Source: Synergistaceae bacterium (GTDB taxonomy: Bacteria; Synergistota; Synergistia; Synergistales; Aminobacteriaceae). From it: 60,331 nucleotides of DNA. Shown piece after piece: positions 53,860-60,331 of this stretch (within the stretch, counting starts at the first letter, position 1; every line of letters begins with the position of its first letter). Position numbers and translations under genes: made by a program. The notes below the pieces were generated by a model. The model worked only from the letters and a program-made list of their open reading frames with translations, was not told where the DNA came from and searched no databases. The DNA is taken from contig WRHH01000012.1 of NCBI GenBank assembly GCA_009783355.1, forward strand, positions 1 to 60,331, read 5' to 3'.

Positions 53860-54231
53860 ATGATGAAAATGATTATAGTTTTGATTGGATTAATGCTGTT
53901 ATTTTCTGTTTGCTCTGTGGAAGCTGCCGATTTCTTAGCCACGAAAAAGGGTTTACCGTCTCTTGTGATGCTTTCTACTGAAACATGACCGGCTTGCGTG
54001 CAAATGTCCAAAGTTTTGGACTCCATTAATGAAAAATATGCTGATATGATATTGGCCGAAAAAATTGACATTTCAAATAAGCTGGAGCTTGCTACAGAAT
54101 TCAAAGTACGATATGTTCCACATTTGCTGTTTGTTGACGCGAAAGGCGAAGTCTTCAAGCAGGAAATAGGATTTAGGAGCGAAGATGATGTAATTGAAGC
54201 GTTTGAAAAGGTTGGTATAAAAATCAGGTAA
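53860..54231 (+). CDS. exported thioredoxin-like protein with in-frame TGA, predicted selenoprotein (UxxC)
   Basis: 124 codons read from ATG 53860 (GGAAGG 7 bases upstream) to TAA 54229-54231, passing one in-frame TGA at 53986-53988 (codon 43). The signal peptide (IIVLIGLMLLFSVCSVEAA) is followed by LPSLVMLSTET-[TGA]-PAC-VQMSKVLDSI, then KVRYVPHLLFVDAKGE with the cis-Pro of thioredoxins. The TGA is exactly where the first Cys of CxxC belongs, and a hairpin with SECIS-like geometry (54006-54021) follows. I read it as selenocysteine. The next gene is ccdA, 1 base later, a membrane thiol carrier that could reduce this protein. Alternative: a nonsense mutation in a Cys codon, splitting the gene at 53986. 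Confidence 0.78.
54006..54021 (+). promoter_or_regulatory. candidate bacterial SECIS hairpin
   Basis: GTCCAA / TTGGAC, six perfect pairs, with apical loop AGTT (54012-54015; G in second place). The loop begins 23 bases after the TGA. The bacterial SECIS consensus asks for a small apical loop with a G among its first two bases and 16-37 bases between UGA and loop, so all three conditions are met. Confidence 0.65.
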
Positions 54232-54232
54232 A

Positions 54233-54949
54233 ATGTCAGAAGCGTTCGATATTGCTTTCTCTTTCCTGTATAGCGGTAGTTATGCCGCATTGCTTGGGGC
54301 ATTCATTTGGGGAGTTTTCAGTGTGATATTGAGCCCATGCGGAGTAGCAATACTTCCGCTTGTTGTTGGCTATATTGAAAACTCTGAAGAATCGGATGTT
54401 TGGTCAGCTTTTAAAATTTCATTGGCTTTCTGTTCAGGAATAGTTGTAAATCTATTATTGATAGGAGCTTTAGTAGTAAGCGTCGGTGCGGCGTTTGGCG
54501 GATATGAGGTATGGTTGACAATATTTGTCGGCCTTATTTTCATAGTTATTGGACTTCATTTAATGGGAATACTGCATATTCAGTGGATTGTAGGCGGCTC
54601 TATAGGGCAAACCAAATATGGAGGGCTTAAGGGAGCTCTCATACTTGGGACTTTATCCGGTCTGGCTATCGGTCCTTGCAGCTTCGCATATGCTACACCA
54701 ATACTTACTCTCGCAATAATGCTTGCGGGGGAAGGGAAAATTTACTTGGCTTCAGCAATAATTCTCAGCTACTCTATTGGGTACGGTATTCTGCTTATTT
54801 TTGCGGGAACAGGGACGAAATGGCTTTCCCGTTTCCTTAATTGGCAGCATGGAGGCAAGGCGTTGAGAATATTGAATTTCATTTGCGGTTTTGCGCTTAT
54901 TGCCGGCGGGATATACTTTCTCTGGAATGTGCCATACTCACTTTTATGA
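54233..54949 (+). CDS. CcdA-type cytochrome c biogenesis / thiol-disulfide transport protein
   Basis: 238 residues, six membrane helices. The two redox cysteines are Cys36 (ILSPCGVAILP) and Cys149 (AIGPCSFAYATP), each followed by a proline-bearing segment, as in CcdA and the DsbD core. Such proteins carry electrons from cytoplasmic thioredoxin across the membrane. It starts 1 base after the thioredoxin-like gene, so the two are translationally coupled and the exported selenothioredoxin is the likely partner. Confidence 0.92.
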   Translation: MSEAFDIAFSFLYSGSYAALLGAFIWGVFSVILSPCGVAILPLVVGYIENSEESDVWSAFKISLAFCSGIVVNLLLIGALVVSVGAAFGGYEVWLTIFVGLIFIVIGLHLMGILHIQWIVGGSIGQTKYGGLKGALILGTLSGLAIGPCSFAYATPILTLAIMLAGEGKIYLASAIILSYSIGYGILLIFAGTGTKWLSRFLNWQHGGKALRILNFICGFALIAGGIYFLWNVPYSLL

Positions 54950-54961
54950 TAAATCCAATTA

Positions 54962-55759
54962 ATGGCTGATTATAATGATTATGAGGTTTTCTTTAAGAAT
55001 GCCGGTAACGCTCTTAAAACAATAGGAGCTTTACCGTCTTCTTATATTTATCGTTTCCCTGAATATGAAGATTCATTCATAATGTCAACAGGGATTCATT
55101 CTACGGATGAAAACTGGGCATGGATAAAAAGCAGCAGTTATTCGAAGGAATTATTGACCGAAGTAATCAAAATATTTGAGAGTAAATCGCTTAAGTTTAT
55201 GTGGCCGGTTTTCCCGGAGTCAAACATTCAAATGGAGTCAGATATGGACGAATTGGGATTATTAGCGAGGACAACTTTCAGTGCGATGATTTTCGATTCG
55301 AATACTGATTTCGCGCGAAGGCCCGATGTTCAAGGTATAGATTTTAGAATTATAAGAGTTATAAACCCAAAAGATGCTTTACTTTGGGCTGATACTTGCT
55401 GGAAAGGCTTTACAGAAGAGAGAGAATCTCCGCAGCCGGAAATTTTCAAATTTGCAGAGAATGCTGTATTATGTGATAAATTATACTTGAGTTTAGGATA
55501 TATTGAGAATAAACCGGTTGGCGCTTTTATGTTGTGTAGGTCTCAAGGTCTTTATATATCTCATTTCAGTATTCTGCCAAAACTAAGAAGCTTAGGAATA
55601 GGAAGCCTTTTCATGAATGAGATTATGAATTATAATAATTCTATTGAAAATCGTTTCATTGTGCTCTTAGCTACGAAAACAGGGAAAGGGTTTTATGAAA
55701 AATTCGGGTTTAGAAGTATTGCTGAAATAAGTATTCGTTCTTTCAGTGAAAAAATATAG
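54962..55759 (+). CDS. GNAT-family N-acetyltransferase
   Basis: 265 residues. The acetyl-CoA-binding motif A is ISHFSILPKLRSLGIGSLFM (about 203-222; R-x-x-G-I-G), with NKPVGAFMLC before and TGKGFYEKFGFRSIAE after. The N-terminal 130 residues form a second, weaker domain, so it may be a double-GNAT arrangement. Substrate not known. It follows ccdA by 12 bases and ends 12 bases before the next start, so it seems to be in the same unit. Confidence 0.8.
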   Translation: MADYNDYEVFFKNAGNALKTIGALPSSYIYRFPEYEDSFIMSTGIHSTDENWAWIKSSSYSKELLTEVIKIFESKSLKFMWPVFPESNIQMESDMDELGLLARTTFSAMIFDSNTDFARRPDVQGIDFRIIRVINPKDALLWADTCWKGFTEERESPQPEIFKFAENAVLCDKLYLSLGYIENKPVGAFMLCRSQGLYISHFSILPKLRSLGIGSLFMNEIMNYNNSIENRFIVLLATKTGKGFYEKFGFRSIAEISIRSFSEKI

Positions 55760-55771
55760 GGAGTGATAGAA

Positions 55772-56488
55772 ATGGCAAATTTTAATTTCAATAGTGCTGA
55801 AACTATTCAGGAAACAAGGGCTCATGAGATTGCTAATTCGTTTATGGCGCAAGTATACGTATGGATGAGCTTTGGGCTTGCGGTGACCGGAGGGCTCGCC
55901 TGGTATGCCGCAAATTCGGAAGGGCTTCTTAGATTATTGTTCGGCAGCGGGACGGCGCCATTCATCATCATAGTCGTAGTCCAACTCGGGATCGTTTTTT
56001 ATTTGAGCGCCAGAGTGCATACGCTAAGCCCCACGGCGGCAAGCGGGCTTTTTGTCCTTTATGCCGCCCTCAACGGCGTTATTTTGGCTCCGGTATTCTT
56101 TATTTACACAAGCGAATCAATAGCGTCAACATTCTTCGTGACTGCTGGAACATTTGGCGCCATGAGCTTGTACGGTTACACAACAAAGAGAGACCTTTCA
56201 AACCTTAGCGGATTCTTGATGATGGGGCTAATTGGTCTTATTCTTGCGTCTGTGGTAAACATATGGCTTAAAAGTGAGGTAACAATGTGGGTGATTACTT
56301 ATATCGCAATCATTGTTTTCGTCCTGCTTACAGCTTACGATACTCAAAAGATTAAAAAGATGGCGTATGAGCTTGATCAAAATGAAGACTTGCGTTCGAG
56401 TGTAGCGGTTCTGGGAGCTCTTAGCTTATACCTTGATTTTGTAGTTCTTTTTATTCATCTGTTACGTATACTGGGAAAACAGAAATAG
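55772..56488 (+). CDS. Bax inhibitor-1/YccA family membrane protein
   Basis: 238 residues with seven hydrophobic segments. FMAQVYVWMSFGLAVTGGLAWYAA, the ALNGVILAPVFFIYTSESIAS region and VLLTAYDTQKIKKMAYEL near the end are typical of BI-1/YccA/YbhL proteins, which in some cases form calcium leak channels. ATG 55772 has GGAG 8 bases upstream; the GTG at 55763 overlaps that site. A terminator follows. Confidence 0.93.
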   Translation: MANFNFNSAETIQETRAHEIANSFMAQVYVWMSFGLAVTGGLAWYAANSEGLLRLLFGSGTAPFIIIVVVQLGIVFYLSARVHTLSPTAASGLFVLYAALNGVILAPVFFIYTSESIASTFFVTAGTFGAMSLYGYTTKRDLSNLSGFLMMGLIGLILASVVNIWLKSEVTMWVITYIAIIVFVLLTAYDTQKIKKMAYELDQNEDLRSSVAVLGALSLYLDFVVLFIHLLRILGKQK

Positions 56489-56516
56489 TAAAATATGTAT
56501 ATCTATTTCAAATATT

Positions 56517-56551
56517 ACCGGATGCTTATATTAAAGTATCCGGTTTTTTTT
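56517..56551 (+). terminator. intrinsic terminator
   Basis: ACCGGATGCTT / AAGTATCCGGT (11 pairs, one wobble) around ATATTA, followed by TTTTTTT. Confidence 0.92.
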
Positions 56552-56604
56552 AAACAGCTATAATATGGGGTATGGTATCTTGAAATGAAAGAGGCGCTTT
56601 TACA

Positions 56605-57933
56605 ATGAAAAAGAAATTAATTATTAAAATATTGGGGGGGGTAGTTGTATGTGCGTTGTTCGCGGGATACCTCCTTTACGTAAATCGAAACACGCCTTCA
56701 GTGAGAGATTATAGTCCTTACATAAAGGAGACGCCCGCAATCGCGTTATCCGTCGTAACGAGTGATTCTGATCCATTAACGATAGTGACGACCGAAAACC
56801 CGGAAACCACTGTAACTATCGATTTGGATAGGCAGGCGATAGAGCCGCCTGAAAGCCAAGAGCAATCTGTAATGAGCGATACTGATACGCTCGTAATAGA
56901 GACGTCTGTAAGCCAAGAAATTATCGCAACGAACGATTTAGATAGGCGCGCGATAGAACAGCCCGAAAGCCAAGAGCTAATAGAGATAACCGAAACTAGC
57001 GATTTGGATAGGCAGGCGATAGAGCCGCTCGAAAGCCAAGAGCAATCTGTAATGAGCGATACTGATCCGCAAATAGTGACTCATGAAGACGTAACTAGCG
57101 ATTTGGATACGCAAGTGATAGAGCCGCCCGAAAGCCAAGAACTATCTGCAACGAGCGATACTGATCCGCAAATAGAGGCTCATGAAGACGTAACTAGCGA
57201 TTTGGATACGCAAGTGATAGAGCCGCTCGAAAGCCAAGAGCTATCTGTAACGAGCGATACTGATCCGCAAACAGTGACTCATGAAGACACGGAAACCACC
57301 GTAACTAGCGATTTGGATACGCAAGTGATAGAGCCGCTCGAAAGCCAAGAGCTAAGTGTAACGAGCGATACTGATCCGCGCGTAATAGAGACGTCTGTAA
57401 GCCTGGAACCAGATGTAATGAGCGATTCGGATTTTATGGAACTCTGTAAAAATGGCTCGTTACAGACAATAAATGAAGCCATTAAAGGCAGGAAGAACGT
57501 GAACGCGAGGGATGAAAAAGGCTGGACACCGCTTATTTATGCAGCGTGGAGGAACACCGCGTCTGAAGTGATAGAAACCCTTGTAAAAGCAGGCGCTGAT
57601 ATTAACGCTAAGGATAATCATGGAATAACACCGCTTATGATGGCGGCAAGCAACCCCAATCCGAAGATTATTGAGGCTCTTATAATCGCAGGCGCTGATG
57701 TTCACGCGCGAAATGAAATTGGATACACGCCACTTATGTTTGCGGCATGGGTCAGCGCCAACCCTGAAGCAATATCAACCATTTTAAACGCGGGCGCCGA
57801 CCCGAAAGCGAAGAACAACGAGGGTAAAATGGCGATAGACTACGCGAGGGAAAATGAAAAACTTAGAAATACCGAAGAGTTTAGGAGGTTGGAGGAAGCG
57901 GGAAAGACAGGGATTAGAAAAGACAGGGATTAG
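56605..57933 (+). CDS. membrane-anchored ankyrin-repeat protein with repetitive acidic linker
   Basis: 442 residues. An N-terminal transmembrane helix (IIKILGGVVVCALFAGYLLY) is followed by an acidic linker (about 50-270) of repeated units of the types TSDLDTQVIEP, ESQELS and SDTDPQ, then the ankyrin part: SDFMELCKNGSLQTINEAIK, and three or four repeats with TPLIYAA, TPLMMAA, TPLMFAA and GADPKAKNNEGKMAIDYA. The ankyrin part probably binds other proteins in the periplasm or outside. The last codons (KTGIRKDRD and stop) come from a GGGATTA repeat, as in the gene ending at 20368. The linker repeats are prone to length change. Confidence 0.82.
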   Translation: MKKKLIIKILGGVVVCALFAGYLLYVNRNTPSVRDYSPYIKETPAIALSVVTSDSDPLTIVTTENPETTVTIDLDRQAIEPPESQEQSVMSDTDTLVIETSVSQEIIATNDLDRRAIEQPESQELIEITETSDLDRQAIEPLESQEQSVMSDTDPQIVTHEDVTSDLDTQVIEPPESQELSATSDTDPQIEAHEDVTSDLDTQVIEPLESQELSVTSDTDPQTVTHEDTETTVTSDLDTQVIEPLESQELSVTSDTDPRVIETSVSLEPDVMSDSDFMELCKNGSLQTINEAIKGRKNVNARDEKGWTPLIYAAWRNTASEVIETLVKAGADINAKDNHGITPLMMAASNPNPKIIEALIIAGADVHARNEIGYTPLMFAAWVSANPEAISTILNAGADPKAKNNEGKMAIDYARENEKLRNTEEFRRLEEAGKTGIRKDRD

Positions 57934-57995
57934 AGCTTAGAGCTTACAAAAGACAAAAATAAAAACTTCGAGTTGATAAATGCAGCTTTGTAGGG
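57901..57995. repeat. GGGATTA-type composite repeat at the 3' end of the ankyrin gene
   Basis: Two copies of AAAGACAGGGATTAG (57903-57935 region), then GAGCTTA twice, ACAAAAGACAAAA, ACTTCGAGTT and a GTAGGGG end. The order of these blocks parallels the element at 20351-20410. Confidence 0.65.
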
Positions 57996-58113
57996 GGCTG
58001 TAACAAAAGCTGGCGGCTACAAGCCGCCCCTACAACATATTGTGTACACAATGCCGAACAACCACTATATATTGTGGTTTGGCTATCCAATATACTACTT
58101 TTGTTACAGCCCC
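57994..58113. mobile_element. MITE-like element with perfect 16-base terminal inverted repeats
   Basis: GGGGCTGTAACAAAAG (57994-58009) and CTTTTGTTACAGCCCC (58098-58113) are exact reverse complements. The 120-base element has two inner hairpins, GGCGGCT/AGCCGCC (58012-58028) and ACCAC/GTGGT around TATATATT. No coding capacity, so it would need a transposase elsewhere. No clear target duplication could be assigned. Related, degenerate copies are at 11799 and 25214, and a lone right end at 58277. Confidence 0.78.
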
Positions 58114-58162
58114 GCTCTGGAGTACAACGATTTGCTGATTGTTATTGAAACAATGGAAAATT

Positions 58163-58195
58163 AAAAGACGAAGACAAAAGACGAAGACAAAAGAC
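58163..58195. repeat. 13-base tandem repeat
   Basis: AAAAGACGAAGAC twice plus a third partial AAAAGAC. Intergenic, between the two ankyrin genes; related in composition to the AAAAGACAAAAGAC blocks of the GGGATTA elements. Besides the repeats, no gene was seen in 57934-58398. Confidence 0.75.
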
Positions 58196-58257
58196 ATGGT
58201 AATTTTCAATTTATGAAAACATGGATGTTTGAGCAACGTATAAGGTTTTACATGTAG

Positions 58258-58293
58258 AGGCGGCATCCTGCTGCCAGCTTTTGTTACAGCCCC
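58258..58293. repeat. partial MITE-like copy (right end only)
   Basis: GAGGCGGCATCCTGCTGCCA, a damaged palindrome, followed by GCTTTTGTTACAGCCCC (58277-58293), identical to the right end of the element at 57994. Confidence 0.7.
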
Positions 58294-58398
58294 GTCTTGG
58301 TAGAAAGCTGGCTATTTATACCCGGATCCTCCTGTGACAACGTACTGTAGAAATTCTACTGTGTACCAATAAGGAAAATAGAAAGGGGTGTCTGAGTC

Positions 58399-60331
58399 TT
58401 GAAAAAGAATTATATGGTTTTGATATTTGGGGGCGTAATTATATTTGTAATGTTCGCTGGATATTTTATATACAAGAGTCGAAGCGCGCCTTCTTTGAGC
58501 GATTCCTTCCCGCCCGTAAATCATCCCCTCGCAGTTCCGGCGCCCGTTGCAGTAAGCCAGTTAGAGTCAGACTTTATGGAACTCTGTGAAAATGGCTCCT
58601 TGCAACAAATTGTGGATGCCATTAAAGGCGGCGCAAACGTTAACATGAAAGATGAAGAAGGGGAGACGCCGCTTATGCATGCAGCAAGCCATAACTCCAA
58701 TCCTGAAGTGATAGCGGCTCTAATTAGGGCAGGCGCCGATGTCAACGCAAAGGATGAAATTGGGGTTACACCGCTTATTTTGGCGGCGGGGAGCAACTCC
58801 AATCCGAAGATAATATCAGCTCTTGTCAATGCAGGCGCTGATGTCAATACTCGAAATGAAGATGGAAATACAGCGCTTATATATGCGTCGGCGAGTATGA
58901 TCTCCAGCTCGGAGACGATAACAATTCTTCTTAATGCGGGAGCGGACCCGAAAGCGAAGAATGACGAGAGTAAGATGGCGATAGACTACGCAAGGGAAAA
59001 TGTAAAGCTTGAAAATACCGAAGCGCTTCGAAAACTGGAGGGAGTTGGCTATGAACCGGTAATTAGTGAAATGAGCCGGTTGGATTCCGATTTTATAGAA
59101 CTCTGCATAAATGGTTCGTTACAGCAAATAATTAAAGCCATCAATGGCGGTGCGAACGTGAACGCGCGAAATGAAGAGGGATATACGCCTCTTATGAATG
59201 CGGCGCATTTCAACCCCAATCCTGAAGTTATAACCGCCCTTATTGAAGCGGGCGCGTATGTCAATGCAAGAAATGAATATGGAGATACGCCGCTTAAATT
59301 GGCAACAAGAAACGTCAACGCGGGGAAAGCAATAGCTGCACTTGTAAAGGCGGGTTCGAATGTAAATAGAAGAAATGCGTTTGGGTCTACACTGCTTATG
59401 ACAGCGTCAGTGGGCTATAACCTCAATCCGGAAGCGGTAACTGCTCTTATCAAAGCTGGCGCGGACGTCAATGCGAAAAACAGAAATGGAAGCACAGCGC
59501 TTATGTCTGCGGTGATGCTTCACGAACACAACCCGGAAGTGATAATGGCGCTTTTGCAACTTGGAGCGGACCCAAAGATAAAGAATGACGAAGGCAAGAT
59601 GGCGATAGACTACGCGAGGAAAAATGTAAAACTTGAAAATACCGAAGCGCTCCGAAAACTGGAAGAAGTCGACTATGGCCCGGTAATTACTGCAATGAGC
59701 AGGCTAGATTCCGATTTTATGGAACTCTGTAAAAATAGTTCATTACAGCAAATAAACGATGCCTTAAAAGGCGGCGTAAACGTAAACGTGAAGGATGAAA
59801 GCGAAATGACGCCGCTTATGACGGCAGCAAAAGGTAACATAAATCCGGGAGTGATAACCGCCCTTATAAGCGCTGGCGCGGATATCAAAGCAAGGGGCAG
59901 ATTCAGAGAGACGCCGCTTATGTTTGCGTCGTCGAACAATCCTAATCCGGAAGTTCTTAAGGCTCTTGTCAAAGCGGGTTTCTATGTCAATGCGAAGGAT
60001 AAGCATGGAAAGACGCCGCTTATGAAGGCCGTGAGGGATAACCCAAATCCGGAAGTGATTATAGTTCTTATTGAAGCCGGCGCGGACGTCAACGCAAGAG
60101 ATATTCATGGAAATACACCGCTTATGTTAGCATCTGTGAACCCTAATTTGGAAGTGATAGCGGCTCTTATTAAATCCGGCGCGGATATTAACGCAAGAGA
60201 AAACAGTGGAAAAACACCGCTTATGTATGCGACGCAGAACTCTAATCCAGAAGTGATAATGGCTCTTATTGAGGCGGGAGCTAATGTCAACGCGAGAGAT
60301 TCGGAAGGGAGAGCGCCGCTTATTAATGTAG
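58399..60331 (+). CDS. membrane-anchored ankyrin-repeat protein (3' end outside window)
   Basis: An open frame of at least 644 codons from TTG 58399 (AAGGGG 10 bases upstream) to the window end. A TM helix (VLIFGGVIIFVMFAGYFIY) is followed by a short Pro-rich linker and three long modules. Each starts DSDF(M/I)ELC.NGSLQQI and holds several ankyrin units (TPLM.AA...NPNPEVI.ALI.AGADVNA). The first two modules end with GADPKAKNDE.KMAIDYARENVKLENTEAL.KLE; the third runs to the edge. The first module matches the C-terminal domain of the ankyrin protein at 56605, so the gene arose by repeated duplication of that module. No stop is in view. Confidence 0.85.
   Translation, partial: MKKNYMVLIFGGVIIFVMFAGYFIYKSRSAPSLSDSFPPVNHPLAVPAPVAVSQLESDFMELCENGSLQQIVDAIKGGANVNMKDEEGETPLMHAASHNSNPEVIAALIRAGADVNAKDEIGVTPLILAAGSNSNPKIISALVNAGADVNTRNEDGNTALIYASASMISSSETITILLNAGADPKAKNDESKMAIDYARENVKLENTEALRKLEGVGYEPVISEMSRLDSDFIELCINGSLQQIIKAINGGANVNARNEEGYTPLMNAAHFNPNPEVITALIEAGAYVNARNEYGDTPLKLATRNVNAGKAIAALVKAGSNVNRRNAFGSTLLMTASVGYNLNPEAVTALIKAGADVNAKNRNGSTALMSAVMLHEHNPEVIMALLQLGADPKIKNDEGKMAIDYARKNVKLENTEALRKLEEVDYGPVITAMSRLDSDFMELCKNSSLQQINDALKGGVNVNVKDESEMTPLMTAAKGNINPGVITALISAGADIKARGRFRETPLMFASSNNPNPEVLKALVKAGFYVNAKDKHGKTPLMKAVRDNPNPEVIIVLIEAGADVNARDIHGNTPLMLASVNPNLEVIAALIKSGADINARENSGKTPLMYATQNSNPEVIMALIEAGANVNARDSEGRAPLINV

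Overview
The window looks like chromosome of a Synergistetes (Synergistota) bacterium. The best evidence is five predicted exported proteins that end in the Synergist-CTERM type of sorting tail: a Cys-Asn/Gly motif, a short hydrophobic helix and a terminal Arg-Arg. Supporting evidence is the DUF3798 gene, the tripartite tricarboxylate transporter, the ferredoxin-dependent 2-oxoacid oxidoreductase and several secreted peptidases, which fit an anaerobe that ferments peptides, amino acids and organic acids. Starts at TTG and GTG are common.

Layout. 1-5.0 kb, minus strand: the 5' end of a DUF3798 gene, then an operon read leftward from a strong promoter near 5.0 kb: rplU, prp, rpmA, obgE, nadD, an LCP-family gene and rsfS. 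5.2-9.3 kb: a YerC-like repressor, an HD-GYP protein, rpmE, a DUF1385 membrane protein and prfA. 9.4-20.4 kb: an exoprotein region with an M14 carboxypeptidase, two tandem M20 peptidases and two small secreted proteins. 20.5-28.3 kb: a catabolic operon with a GntR regulator, split transketolase, a 3-hydroxyisobutyrate-dehydrogenase-type reductase, TctC-TctB-TctA and an SDR dehydrogenase. 28.3-35.4 kb: a decaying accessory islet (Rpn nuclease, truncated ATPase, truncated RelE, DUF4143 ATPase and its fragments, a DinJ/YoeB-type toxin-antitoxin pair, a metallophosphoesterase and its deleted copy). 35.5-39 kb: a P-loop ATPase followed by the four subunits of a 2-oxoacid:ferredoxin oxidoreductase. 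39-42.2 kb: a DUF6273 protein, a secreted C26-type hydrolase and an IS630 remnant. 42.2-52.2 kb: housekeeping genes (S1, ispH, mutL, pnp, dut, thrS). 52.3-56.5 kb: a GGDEF/EAL protein, a thioredoxin-like gene with an in-frame TGA, ccdA, GNAT and a Bax inhibitor-1 family protein. 56.6 kb to the end: two membrane-anchored ankyrin-repeat proteins, the second running off the window.

Most notable: (1) 53860-54231 reads as a thioredoxin-like selenoprotein. An in-frame TGA takes the place of the first Cys of a CxxC motif (U-P-A-C) and is followed by a hairpin with bacterial SECIS geometry; the gene is coupled to ccdA. (2) Two kinds of small repeat (CAATGNN heptads and GGGATTA elements with perfect terminal inverted repeats) sit exactly at gene 3' ends and supply the stop codons of four unrelated genes. 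(3) Modules next to the Synergist-CTERM tails are shared between unrelated exoenzymes. (4) prp, encoding the protease that trims L27, appears to start at CTG.
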